Shown piece after piece: positions 32,810-43,156 of a DNA stretch of 64,000 bases. The DNA comes from Bryobacteraceae bacterium (GTDB lineage: Bacteria > Acidobacteriota > Terriglobia > Bryobacterales > Bryobacteraceae): positions 31,624 through 95,623 of the forward strand of contig JAHDVK010000021.1 of the NCBI GenBank assembly GCA_023384675.1. The letters are read 5' to 3'. The first letter of the stretch is position 1, and every line of letters begins with the position of its first letter. The notes beneath the pieces are model-generated. The model was not told where the DNA came from. It worked only from the letters and a program-made list of their open reading frames with translations, and made no database searches. The position numbers were made by a program, and so were the translations under genes.

Positions 32810-33682
32810 TTACACAAGTTTCGGCTGGCCGCCCGCGAGGGTGAGTTCGCGGAGGCGCCAGCCGGTGAGTTTGCCTTCTTCGAAACTGAGTTCCGCGAGC
32901 GCGCCTTTTTGCGTTTCTTTGCGCTGAAACTGGTCAAAAACGAGGTTTCCGAGCGAATAGAAGATCACTCCGCCGTTGTATTCCTCGGCATCCTGCCGGA
33001 CGTGCGGATGGTGGCCGAGGACGGCCGCGGCGCCCGCATCGATGGCCGCGCGCGCGAAGTCGCGCTGGGTTTTGGAGGGTTTGGCGGCGTATTCCACGCC
33101 CGCGTGCATGGACACGAGGACGGTTTCGCCGCGTTCGCGGGCGGCCCGCACGTCTTCGCTCATGCGGCCGTGATCGAGGCCGGCGAGGCGCTTGTCGTCT
33201 TCTTTCCAATTGCCGTTGCGCTGGTCGTAGGTGTAGGCGAAGAAGCGGAACGGGCTGCGGCCGCGTATGACGAGGGCGCCATCGGGCAGGCCCGCGACGG
33301 CGATGCCGTGGTCCTGGAGGCGCTTCAAAGTGTAATCGAGGCCCGCCGCACCGGCATCGCGGACGTGGTTGTTCGCGATGGAGGCGACATCAACGCCCGC
33401 GAGGGCGAGTCCTTCGATCATCTCGGGGCGGGCGCGGAAGATCATGACGCCGGGCTGCTCGTAAGGCCCTTTTTCGCAGAAAGGCGATTCGAGATTGACG
33501 AAAGCGATGTCGGCTTCGCGCAGGGTTTCGGCGATGTGGCGGAACGGCCAGGCCCAATCCTCTTCCAGGCGCGCCTTCCTGCCGATCCAGCGGGCGAGCA
33601 TGACGTCGCCGCCGGCGACGATGCGGACGCGCGAGCCGGGATAGGGAACCAGGGCCGCCAGCAGGCTCCGCCGCGCGATCAT
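32810..33682 (-). CDS. CapA-family protein (calcineurin-like metallophosphatase fold)
   Basis: 290 residues from ATG 33682 (MIARRSLLAALV; possible short leader). CapA/PGA-synthesis family motifs: VRIVAGGDVMLAR, DIAFVNLESPF, VDVASIANNHVRDAG, ETVLVSMHAGVEY, and AAVLGHHPHVRQDAE with VIFYSLGNLVFDQF. Members are linked to poly-gamma-glutamate capsule formation or act as phosphoesterases. Last gene of the zwf-opcA-pgl run (ATGA overlap with pgl), yet its family role is not metabolic. Ends just upstream of the blaI operator. Confidence 0.88.
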   Translation of the reverse strand: MIARRSLLAALVPYPGSRVRIVAGGDVMLARWIGRKARLEEDWAWPFRHIAETLREADIAFVNLESPFCEKGPYEQPGVMIFRARPEMIEGLALAGVDVASIANNHVRDAGAAGLDYTLKRLQDHGIAVAGLPDGALVIRGRSPFRFFAYTYDQRNGNWKEDDKRLAGLDHGRMSEDVRAARERGETVLVSMHAGVEYAAKPSKTQRDFARAAIDAGAAAVLGHHPHVRQDAEEYNGGVIFYSLGNLVFDQFQRKETQKGALAELSFEEGKLTGWRLRELTLAGGQPKLV

Positions 33683-34398
33683 TGCCGTTCCAGGTCCGCG
33701 GCGGCGGCTTCGTCGAGATAGAACACGGAGGGCGCGCCGGGCGCGAGCAGTAACTGCCCGGGCAATTCGAGGGGGTTGAGCAGGTCGTAGGCGATGCGGC
33801 TGACGGCTGACGCTTTGTCCGCGCCGGTGGCCAGCACCAGACGAGCGCGCGCCGCGAACAGGGCCTCGGGCAACAGGGTGACGCGCCATTGATCGAGCTT
33901 TTCGACATGGACGGCCGCCGCAACGCCGCCGATCTCCTCGATGCGGGGTTCACCGGGAAACAGGCTTGCGGTATGGGCGTCGGCGCCGAGGCCCAGTTGC
34001 ACGGCGTCGAACTCGGGGTAGGGGCTTTCGAAGACGCGCGCGATTTCGTCCAGATAGGCTTCGAGTGCTTCATCCGGAGGCAGTTCACCGCGCACGCGGT
34101 GGATGCGGTCCGGCGGCACGCCGGCCGGGTCGAAAAGATGCCGGGCGGTCATGGCGTAGTTGCTGAGTTCGTGGTCCGGCGGCACGCAGCGCTCGTCCAC
34201 CCAGAACCAGTCGATTTTGCGCCAGTCGAGTTCCATGCGGGCGAGCGCGTCGAACATCAGCTTAGGCGTGGATCCGCCGGAGACGGCCACGCGCGCGATG
34301 CCGCGCTCCGCGATGGCCTGATCGATGAGGGCGCGCAGGGCCCCGGCGCAACCTTGGGCGGCGTCCGCGGGCGTGGGGAAGACGAGGGCGTTCATCAT
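33679..34398 (-). CDS. pgl: 6-phosphogluconolactonase
   Basis: 239 residues of the DevB/SOL type. Features: RVAVSGGSTPKLMFDAL (sugar phosphate loop), DWFWVDERCVPPDHELSNY, FDAVQLGLGADAHTASLFPG and RVTLLPEALFAARARLVLATG. It hydrolyses 6-phosphoglucono-lactone from Zwf. It overlaps opcA upstream and capA-like downstream (ATGA junctions), so the pathway steps are coupled. Confidence 0.93.
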   Translation of the reverse strand: MMNALVFPTPADAAQGCAGALRALIDQAIAERGIARVAVSGGSTPKLMFDALARMELDWRKIDWFWVDERCVPPDHELSNYAMTARHLFDPAGVPPDRIHRVRGELPPDEALEAYLDEIARVFESPYPEFDAVQLGLGADAHTASLFPGEPRIEEIGGVAAAVHVEKLDQWRVTLLPEALFAARARLVLATGADKASAVSRIAYDLLNPLELPGQLLLAPGAPSVFYLDEAAAADLERQ

Positions 34399-35357
34399 GA
34401 CGGGCGGCTCCGGGTCAACGCCTGTTCGTAGTGTTCATCGGGGCCGAAGACGCCGAGTTCTTCGCGCAGCAGCGCGGCAGCGTCGAGGCGCGGGAACAGG
34501 ACCCTGGCCGCCAATCCTTCGATTTCGATGGCCACACCGACACCTTCGGGACGGCGCAGGCGGACGTCGAAATCCGGGCTGGCGAGCCGCAGCTCGCGAA
34601 TGCGGCCCATGCCCCTGGACGGCATGCGGGGATCGATGCAGGCGAGCTGCACCGCGGCGCGCGGCGCGAGCCAGCGCAGCCAGCCCGCCAGATACGTGAC
34701 GGTGGTGGGCGTGCCTTCGCCCGCCCAGCGCAGTTCCACGCGTTCGAGGGCGCGGAGCTTCTCGCGGCATGCGGGCGAGCGGAAGGCCTGCTGCACGGTT
34801 TCGCGCCAGCGCGTGATGCGGGTCCAGGCAAGGTCGGCGACGGCGGCGCGTCCCGCGCGGAGGCGGTCGAGCAGGGGCCACGCTTCGGCGGCATCGCGCA
34901 GGCCGGCCGTGTCGACAATCACCTTGCCCGCAAGCGCGGCCAACTCGCGCATTTCGGCGCCGGCGGCGAGCGTCAGGTCGCGGCACCAGAGGACGACGGG
35001 CAGGTCCGCCACAAGCACGCCGCGCACGGCGGGCAGGAGTTCGCCCAGTGCGGGCGATTCCATTTCGATCTGTTCGGAGCAGATCTGCTGCCGCCCGCCG
35101 AAGGGCATCCAGCACTGGACATTCGCGCGGGCCTCGGGGCGGGACAGGGCGGCGCTCTGCCGGAGGAGGACGAGGCGGCTGGGGTGTTCGCGGGTGAGGG
35201 CGGCGAGGGTTTCGGCGGCATCGCCCGAGTCAGTCTCTTCGCCGGTGACCACCAGCATGGTCATTGCGCAGGCGCGCAGCACGCCCGCGCCTTCGTGTTT
35301 GCCCGTGGTGCGCCACAGGGCATCGAGATCCTTGAGCACCTGGCCTGCGTCGAGCAT
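34395..35357 (-). CDS. opcA: Glucose-6-phosphate dehydrogenase assembly protein OpcA
   Basis: 320 residues. Recognised by LRACAMTMLVV, SEQIEMESPALGELLPAVRGVLVADLPVVLWCRD and the adjacency to zwf. OpcA is known from cyanobacteria and actinobacteria as an allosteric/assembly factor that activates G6PDH and senses redox state. Starts three bases after zwf ends and overlaps the pgl start. OpcA outside those two phyla is less often noted; the acidobacterial assignment is inferred. Confidence 0.85.
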   Translation of the reverse strand: MLDAGQVLKDLDALWRTTGKHEGAGVLRACAMTMLVVTGEETDSGDAAETLAALTREHPSRLVLLRQSAALSRPEARANVQCWMPFGGRQQICSEQIEMESPALGELLPAVRGVLVADLPVVLWCRDLTLAAGAEMRELAALAGKVIVDTAGLRDAAEAWPLLDRLRAGRAAVADLAWTRITRWRETVQQAFRSPACREKLRALERVELRWAGEGTPTTVTYLAGWLRWLAPRAAVQLACIDPRMPSRGMGRIRELRLASPDFDVRLRRPEGVGVAIEIEGLAARVLFPRLDAAALLREELGVFGPDEHYEQALTRSRPS

Positions 35358-35360
35358 CGC

Positions 35361-36890
<1,530 letters not shown>

Positions 36891-37058
36891 GACCGCTAAC
36901 TTACCATGCGCCCGGTTGTTGCGCCGCGCCCCGCCAAGCAGGTATCCTGAAGGTTTCCTACCATCGCTGCGGCGAATTCAGCGGGTCCTGGGGTGCTGGT
37001 CCGCCGCAACAACTGGTCAGATCACTGGTTCCATTCTGTTCGACAGCGAGTAATCCGT

Positions 37059-37436
37059 ATGCCCAAAAGCAAGAAGGTCCTTGCGGCGGTTGAAGACCTG
37101 TTTTTTGTCGTGAAAATTAACGATCTGGCCAGGCGGGCCGGGCTCGAGGTGGAATTCCTCAAGAGCGAGGACGACATGCTCGCCCAAACCGAGCAGCAGC
37201 AGCCACTGATGGTGATCGTGGACCTGAACAACAACAAGATCGAGCCTGTGGGCTTGATTGCGAAGTTGAAGGGCGCCGCGGGAACGAAGAGCGTGAGCGT
37301 GATCAGCTTCGTGTCGCACGTTCAGGCGGAGTTGAAGCAGCAGGCGCAGGAAGCGGGCGCGAACATGGTGATGGCGCGTTCGGCGTTTTCGACCAACCTG
37401 CCGCAGATCTTCAAGCGGCACACGGGCTCACTGTAG
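37059..37436 (+). CDS. Atypical response-regulator receiver-like protein
   Basis: 125 residues from ATG 37059. Fold and length suggest a lone receiver domain: acidic pair AVEDL (Glu12-Asp13), VIVDLNN with Asp55 as possible phosphoacceptor, and VISFVSH with Ser83. The conserved Lys of the K-P motif is missing (AR-S-A-F at 106-109), so normal phospho-signalling is doubtful; it may be a phosphorylation-independent adapter. Stands alone with no kinase nearby. The last 9 bases overlap the convergent gene's 3' end. Confidence 0.7.
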   Translation: MPKSKKVLAAVEDLFFVVKINDLARRAGLEVEFLKSEDDMLAQTEQQQPLMVIVDLNNNKIEPVGLIAKLKGAAGTKSVSVISFVSHVQAELKQQAQEAGANMVMARSAFSTNLPQIFKRHTGSL

Positions 37437-39050
37437 GATCAGGTCAAGCGTTGGGCGCTCATTCGCGCCCGCTTTGAGCGCGACGGCGCGGCTGAGCCAG
37501 GGCTTGACGTATTCGGGATCATCCACGCCGCCGGAGTCGACATCGGCGGCGGCGAAGACGCGGTAATCGCCGGGCGGAACGCCGTTCATCCGGAAGACTC
37601 CTTTCTCGTCGGCGCGCGCGGTGCGGCTTCGCCGCGGGCGCTGGGCGTGATCGAGCAGGACGACATATGCGCCAGGGGCGGCTTCGCCGCGCTGGTCGCG
37701 GACAGCGCCGGTGACGTTGGCGGCGTCGGCGCCGAGCACGAGGGTCATGGGCTGTCCGGCGGCGCTGAGTTCCACCGCTTCCCTGCCCCAATCGCGGCTG
37801 CCGGTGATGACCGATTTGAGGTAGAGACTTTCGGGGAGACCCGTAATCGAGACCTCGTAGCGGTCCGCCGTGACGCCGGCGAGGCGGAACACGCCACCAT
37901 CGCGGACCGGGGCCATGGGCGCGCTCTGGAGGATTTCGTCGGCGGCGGAGAGCATGACGCGGGGGCTTCCGAGCGCGGGCAAGTCCTCCTTGCCCTCCAC
38001 CACCACCCGGCCATCGATATTGAACGGGAGCAGGGCCGCGGGCGCCACCTCCTGGACCTCGTCATCGGTGACTTCGACCGGCATCTTCACGCCCAGGGTC
38101 ACCGCGCCGACAGGCATGGGCAGGGTATGCAGGATGTACTGGCCCGGCTGGACGCCGCGAAACTCGAACTTGCCTTCGCCCCCGGTGGAGATCGCGCGAT
38201 TAGAAAACATCATCCCCGCCATGCCCAGGCCCGGCCGGCTCAGGCTGAGAGCAATCATCTGCGGCGCGTCGGCGGGCAGGCCAGTGATTTGCCCTTTCAC
38301 GGTGGCCACCACGCGCTGCGCCAGACGGATTTCGATGCCCGACAGTTCGGCGCCGTCGCCGATTTCGAGCGGCACGGCCCGTTCGACTTCGGACTCACCC
38401 GGATAACAAGTCACCACGGGCGCTTCGGGCTTTCCGCTGGGGCCTTTGCGGGCAGCGGGGGCGGTGATGCCCGCACCGCTGATCATGCTCATGGGCATCG
38501 CGCAGATCCGGAACTGTCCGGCGGGCAAGCCGGTGAGGCGGTACTCGCCGGTGTCGCTGGTCATCGAGGGCATCTGGCCGATGCCCACAGGCAGCCAGGT
38601 CTTGCGCCCGCGCTGATACGCCGGGCGCAAACCGAACATCACGACGCCCTGCACTGGTTCGCCATCGGCGTCCGTCACTTTGCCGGTGACGACGCCCTGT
38701 TTGGCGAGCGCGATCTCGATGCGCCTGCGCTCGCCGGCCTGGACTCGGACGGGAATACCGCGCAGCGCGCCGTCGTTCTTCGCGCCATAGGCCCGGCGGG
38801 AGAAACCGGCCTTTTCCGCGAGAACGAGGTAGGCGCCGGGCGCAGGATCCTCGAAGACGAAGGTGCCGTCGGGCTCGGTCTCGACCTTCGGCGGGTTCAG
38901 GTCCGCGCTGCCCATGCGCACGAGCGTCACGGAGGCCTTCGCCACGGCCGCGCCCGTGGCCTGCTCCACCACTTTGCCTTCAATCGCGGGGCGTTTAGGC
39001 TCTTCGGGCTGTTGCCAGGCCAGTAACGCCAAACAAATTAATAGTTTCAT
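37428..39050 (-). CDS. Exported carboxypeptidase-regulatory-like domain protein
   Basis: 540 residues with a signal peptide (MKLLICLALLAWQ). Repeated beta-sandwich segments are seen: EGKVVEQATGAAVAKASVTL, GKVTDADGEPVQGVV, GAVRDQRGEAAPGAYVVLL. They have the T-D-x-x-G-x-P type of carboxypeptidase-regulatory/prealbumin-like domains often found before large receptors and in surface proteins of Acidobacteria and Bacteroidota. No catalytic domain is visible. Divergent from the glycoside hydrolase gene across 85 bases. Confidence 0.82.
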   Translation of the reverse strand: MKLLICLALLAWQQPEEPKRPAIEGKVVEQATGAAVAKASVTLVRMGSADLNPPKVETEPDGTFVFEDPAPGAYLVLAEKAGFSRRAYGAKNDGALRGIPVRVQAGERRRIEIALAKQGVVTGKVTDADGEPVQGVVMFGLRPAYQRGRKTWLPVGIGQMPSMTSDTGEYRLTGLPAGQFRICAMPMSMISGAGITAPAARKGPSGKPEAPVVTCYPGESEVERAVPLEIGDGAELSGIEIRLAQRVVATVKGQITGLPADAPQMIALSLSRPGLGMAGMMFSNRAISTGGEGKFEFRGVQPGQYILHTLPMPVGAVTLGVKMPVEVTDDEVQEVAPAALLPFNIDGRVVVEGKEDLPALGSPRVMLSAADEILQSAPMAPVRDGGVFRLAGVTADRYEVSITGLPESLYLKSVITGSRDWGREAVELSAAGQPMTLVLGADAANVTGAVRDQRGEAAPGAYVVLLDHAQRPRRSRTARADEKGVFRMNGVPPGDYRVFAAADVDSGGVDDPEYVKPWLSRAVALKAGANERPTLDLILQ

Positions 39051-39076
39051 GGCTGCCTCCGGTCAGAGAGTTCACC

Positions 39077-39096
39077 AACAGATACCAGGATCTGTT
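39077..39096. promoter_or_regulatory. Perfect 7-bp inverted repeat in a divergent intergenic region
   Basis: AACAGAT (39077-39083) and ATCTGTT (39090-39096) flank ACCAGG. The 20-base symmetrical site sits midway between two divergently transcribed genes and has the size of a LacI/GntR-type operator. No regulator gene is adjacent to identify the binding protein. Confidence 0.35.
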
Positions 39097-39135
39097 TCGC
39101 TTGTTACTGAGGTGTCTCCTTGATATGGTACGAGC

Positions 39136-41214
39136 ATGAAACGCCGCGAGTTCCTCACACTCACCGCACTTTCCCCGGCGCTGCTCGCCCAGCCCCTCTC
39201 TGGCGAGCCCCTGCCCCAGACAAAACTGCTTGGCGCGCTCCGTCAGGAAGAAGGCGACACTCCCATTCCGGGCGCGAAATGGTTTGTCGCGGGAAAGCCC
39301 GGTGACGGCATCGCGTATTCCTTCCCCGCGGGCCATCTAGCCCGGTTCCATTCCCTGACTGCGGATATGCTGCTGGATGGCAACATGATGGCCGTCTGGA
39401 CGCTTTTCCTGCAGGAAGGAGAGAAGGGCCGGCGCTTCCGCCTCACTTTCTCGGCCTTGAACCAATGTTCGTTCCGCATGAGGATGGCGCTCGAGGTCAC
39501 CGATCAGAACCGGTGGCAAATGGACCGCGAGGGCGCTTTCCTGAAGCCGCTCGCCGGCGGCGACCGCGTGGATTTGAAACTGGTGGACCGGGCCACGCTC
39601 ACGATTTCGCGCTCCGACGGCAACCCCGTGCGCTGGTGCATGACGCCCTTGCGCGCTGCCTCGGCCGAAGTACCCAAGCTCGACAAGATCATCCTGCCGA
39701 AGGGCCCGCTGGTGGACGAGATGGGCCAAAGCAATCTGCATTCCTGGCCCGCGCGGACGCGCGACGTCAAAGAACTCACGCGCCGCCTGCAGAGCCAGCT
39801 GCAACAAGCCCCCCGCCAGCGTTGGCCGAAGTCTTTCAGCCAGTGGGGGGGGTGGCGCGACCGGAAGCTGACCGAGCCCGCGGGTTTCTTCCGCACTCAT
39901 CACGACGGGAAACGCTGGTGGCTGGTAGACCCGGACGGCTATGCGTTCTTCTCCAACGGGCCGGACTGTGTCCGTGTGGATTGCGAATCCCGCATCGACG
40001 GCATCGAGGACGCGCTCACCTTTAAGCCCGATCCCGCCGGCGAGTTCAAAGAGATTTACTCAGAGGCGATCGCGAACCGCCCCGGCGCCCGTTTCATCAA
40101 CTACCTCGCCGCCAACCTGATTCGTGCTTTCGGTCCCGCGAAATGGCGCGAGAACTGGGCCGCGATCGCGCTGGCCGAACTCCGGCGCCTGCGCTGCAAC
40201 ACAGTGGCGAACTGGTCCACCTGGGAAATCGCGGCGAAGGCGAAGTTCCCCTATGTCCGGCCGATGAGTTTCCGGGGCAAACGCGCGCAGATGATCTACC
40301 GCGATTTCCCGGACATCGAACATCCCGGCTTTACGGATGACACGCGCGATTACGCCTCGATTCTGCAGGAAACGAAGGACGACCCTGCCTTCATCGGATA
40401 TTTCCTGATGAACGAACCCACATGGGGTTTTTCGTCTGAACTGCCAGCGGCGGGCATGCTGTACAACACGGACACGTGCCACACGCGTGAAGCGCTCGCC
40501 CGCTGGCTGCGCCAGCGGCACGAGGGCGACGCCGCCCTGGCCAAAGCCTGGAACCAGCCCGGGGCCGCCATCGACAAGATCGCGAGGGGCCGCTGGCAGG
40601 GTGTGTTGACTCCGGAAGCATTGAAGGATCTGCGCGCCTATACGACGCTGATGGTGGAGAAGTACTTCAACGCCCTCACGTCGGCTTGCCGCGCGGTGGA
40701 CCCGAACCACCTGAATCTCGGCATGCGCTGGGCCGGTGTTCCGCCGGAATGGGCTGTTGATGGGATGAAGTCGTTCGACGTCTTCTCCATTAATTGTTAC
40801 GAGGCCAAGCTCCGCCGGGAGGTGTCCACGAAGATCCACGACATGGTGAAACGCCCGGTACTGGTGGGGGAATGGCATTTCGGTGCGCTGGATGTAGGCC
40901 TGCCGGGTCCTGGAATCGGCCCCCGGCCCGCGAACCAGAAAGAGCGCACACAGGCCTACCGTGTCTATCTCGAGGACGCTGCCGCTAATCCGCATTGCGT
41001 CGGCGCGCACTGGTTCACGCTCTACGACCAAAGCTGCCTCGGCCGTTTCGACGGCGAAGCCTGGAACATCGGTTACCTTGACATCTGCCATCGCCCTTAT
41101 GACGAGCTCTGCCGGGGAGCGATCCTGACGCACGAGCGGATCTATGATCTGGCGGCGCAACGCACGCGGCCATATATCGAGGCGCCGAATTATCTGCCGC
41201 AGTTGTATCTATAG
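39136..41214 (+). CDS. Exported TIM-barrel glycoside hydrolase (agarase-like)
   Basis: 692 residues. The leader MKRREFLTLTALSPALLA has a twin-arginine-like motif. An N-terminal beta domain (to about 200) is followed by RWWLVDPDGYAFFSNGPDCVR, a motif common in agarase/GH86-type barrels. Candidate acid/base Glu427 lies in LMNEPTWGF and candidate nucleophile Glu579 in VGEWHFG, as in clan GH-A retaining hydrolases. Substrate is unknown; a plant- or alga-type polysaccharide is plausible. Convergent with the TPR gene (2-base gap). Confidence 0.8.
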   Translation: MKRREFLTLTALSPALLAQPLSGEPLPQTKLLGALRQEEGDTPIPGAKWFVAGKPGDGIAYSFPAGHLARFHSLTADMLLDGNMMAVWTLFLQEGEKGRRFRLTFSALNQCSFRMRMALEVTDQNRWQMDREGAFLKPLAGGDRVDLKLVDRATLTISRSDGNPVRWCMTPLRAASAEVPKLDKIILPKGPLVDEMGQSNLHSWPARTRDVKELTRRLQSQLQQAPRQRWPKSFSQWGGWRDRKLTEPAGFFRTHHDGKRWWLVDPDGYAFFSNGPDCVRVDCESRIDGIEDALTFKPDPAGEFKEIYSEAIANRPGARFINYLAANLIRAFGPAKWRENWAAIALAELRRLRCNTVANWSTWEIAAKAKFPYVRPMSFRGKRAQMIYRDFPDIEHPGFTDDTRDYASILQETKDDPAFIGYFLMNEPTWGFSSELPAAGMLYNTDTCHTREALARWLRQRHEGDAALAKAWNQPGAAIDKIARGRWQGVLTPEALKDLRAYTTLMVEKYFNALTSACRAVDPNHLNLGMRWAGVPPEWAVDGMKSFDVFSINCYEAKLRREVSTKIHDMVKRPVLVGEWHFGALDVGLPGPGIGPRPANQKERTQAYRVYLEDAAANPHCVGAHWFTLYDQSCLGRFDGEAWNIGYLDICHRPYDELCRGAILTHERIYDLAAQRTRPYIEAPNYLPQLYL

Positions 41215-41216
41215 GC

Positions 41217-41678
41217 TCACCACATCGGGATGCGCCGCTCAACCGCGCCGCGGCGCTCCCGGACCCATTGCCGGCGCGCGAGTGGTGCGATATCGCGCTT
41301 GAGCGCGGCGTCGTACTCTTCCAGCGCCTCGTTGAGGCGGCCGGCGGTTTCAAACGCCCACGCGAGGGCCAGATGGGGTTCAGCCCAATCGGGCGCAAGG
41401 CGTTCGGCTTCGTGGCACCAGGTTTCGAGGGCCCGCGGATCGTCGAGAGCGTAGCTGAGCCAGGCGAGTTGCAGACAGACCTGCGCCGTTTCTTCACCGC
41501 GCGCAACCAGATCCTCGAGCGATGCGTACGCTTCGCCGAACCGGCCTTCGGCAACCAGACGAAAGGCCAAGCCGCCGGGAAATTCCTCATCAATCATGAA
41601 AGGATGTCCAGCCCCACAAACCGCACACGACAACTCTGTCTGAATATGTGGAAAGCAACACAATCCGCAGACCGTCAT
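41217..41678 (-). CDS. Zinc-ribbon-like TPR protein
   Basis: 153 residues from ATG 41678, chosen because the conserved-looking part begins there (a longer ORF to 41792 adds low-complexity sequence). CGLCC and CAVCG in the first 25 residues look like a small zinc knuckle, followed by three or so helical TPR-like repeats (FGEAYASLEDL, WAEPHLALAWAFETAGRLNEALEEY). Probably a protein-protein adapter. Start is about 100 bases from cydA, which is divergent. Confidence 0.7.
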   Translation of the reverse strand: MTVCGLCCFPHIQTELSCAVCGAGHPFMIDEEFPGGLAFRLVAEGRFGEAYASLEDLVARGEETAQVCLQLAWLSYALDDPRALETWCHEAERLAPDWAEPHLALAWAFETAGRLNEALEEYDAALKRDIAPLARRQWVRERRGAVERRIPMW

Positions 41679-41779
41679 TGCGCGAAATCCCCCACTGGCG
41701 GTAGGGTTTGTGTGCCGCGAATCAGCCAAATCACCCATTTCCACTTTGGCCCTCCAATTGCCACGAAGCCCGCAGGACC

Positions 41780-43135
41780 ATGGAATCCGCACTTGCCCTT
41801 CACCGTTTTCACTTTGCCTTCACCATTACGTTCCACTATATCTTTGTCCAATTGACGCTTGGCCTGGCGCTGCTGATCTTCGTACTGAAGACCATGGCGC
41901 TGAAGACCGGCGACGAGCGCTACAATCACGCAGCGCGGTTCTGGGCCAAGATCTTCGCGATTAATTTCGCGCTGGGCGTGGTCACCGGCATCCCCATGGA
42001 ATTCCAGTTCGGTACGAACTGGAGCCGGTTCTCCAAAGCGGCGGGTGGGGTGATCGGCCACACGCTGGGGATGGAAGGGCTTTACAGTTTCTTCCTGGAA
42101 AGTTCGTTCCTGGGGCTGTTTTTATTTGGAGAGAAGATCCTGGGACGGGTAGGTCATTGGCTGACGGCCGGCGCGGTCTGGCTCGGGTCGTGGCTGTCAG
42201 CGTATCTGATCGTAGCGACCAACGCCTGGATGCAGCGCCCCACGGGGTACACGCTCGGCCCGAACGGGGAGATCCTGCTATCGGACTGGTGGGCGCTGGT
42301 CTTCAATGAATGGGCCTTCTGGCAGTATCTGCACACGCTGGCGGGCTCGATGGTGACGGGCGCGTTCGTGATGGCGGGCGTAGGCGCGTTGTACTTGCTG
42401 CTGAAGAAGCAGGAGGAGATGGGGCGGCTGTTCGTGCGGTTCGGTGTGATCGCCGGTTTGATCGCCGCCGTGCTGGCGGCGTTTCCCACGGGCGATCAGC
42501 AGGGCATGCTGGTAGCAAAGCACCAGCCGGCGACGCTGGCCGCGATGGAGGGCCACTTTGTGACGGGCGAGCGCGCCCCGCTGGCGATCCTTGGGCAGCC
42601 GGATGTGGAGCAGGGCCGGCTCGATAACCCGCTGCTGCTGCCGGGCGTGCTGAGCTTCATCACGCACAAACGGTGGGACGCGGAAGTGAAGGGCCTGGAC
42701 GCCTTCCCGCGCGAGGACTGGCCGGACAACATCCCGCTGCTCTATTACGCGTTCCACATCATGGTGGGTCTCGGGACGATCTTCATCGCAGTGATGGCGC
42801 TCAGCGCGATTCAACTCTGGCGGGGGAAGTTGTACACGTTCAAGCCGCTTTTGTGGGCGCTGCTGGTGATGATGCCGCTACCGTATGTCGCCAACACGGC
42901 CGGCTGGATGACCACCGAACTCGGCCGGCAGCCATGGGTGATCTACGGTTTGATGCGCACGGTGGAAGGCACTTCGCCGCACGTTTCCAGCGGGAATGCG
43001 CTGTTCACGCTGCTGGGCTTCATGGGGATCTACTCGCTGCTGTTTATGCTCGCTATGTTTATGATCTGGCGGGAAATTGAAAAGGGGCCGGCGCCGGAGG
43101 GCGAATCGGAAGCCGCTCCGGAAGCCGGATATTGA
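41780..43135 (+). CDS. cydA: Cytochrome bd ubiquinol oxidase subunit I
   Basis: 451 residues, short Q-loop class. HRFHFAFTITFHYIFVQLTLG contains the haem-ligand His; GNA... region is replaced by FALGVVTGIPMEFQFGTNW; GEKILGRV; the quinol loop GDQQGMLVAKHQPATLAAMEGHF; and the C-terminal signature WMTTELGRQPWVIYG are all present. Forms the catalytic subunit that carries haems b558, b595 and d and reduces oxygen at high affinity without pumping protons. Followed by cydB after 21 bases. No cydX-like small ORF or cydCD is seen. Confidence 0.96.
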   Translation: MESALALHRFHFAFTITFHYIFVQLTLGLALLIFVLKTMALKTGDERYNHAARFWAKIFAINFALGVVTGIPMEFQFGTNWSRFSKAAGGVIGHTLGMEGLYSFFLESSFLGLFLFGEKILGRVGHWLTAGAVWLGSWLSAYLIVATNAWMQRPTGYTLGPNGEILLSDWWALVFNEWAFWQYLHTLAGSMVTGAFVMAGVGALYLLLKKQEEMGRLFVRFGVIAGLIAAVLAAFPTGDQQGMLVAKHQPATLAAMEGHFVTGERAPLAILGQPDVEQGRLDNPLLLPGVLSFITHKRWDAEVKGLDAFPREDWPDNIPLLYYAFHIMVGLGTIFIAVMALSAIQLWRGKLYTFKPLLWALLVMMPLPYVANTAGWMTTELGRQPWVIYGLMRTVEGTSPHVSSGNALFTLLGFMGIYSLLFMLAMFMIWREIEKGPAPEGESEAAPEAGY

Positions 43136-43156
43136 TTTCCCTAAGGAGACGCACTG

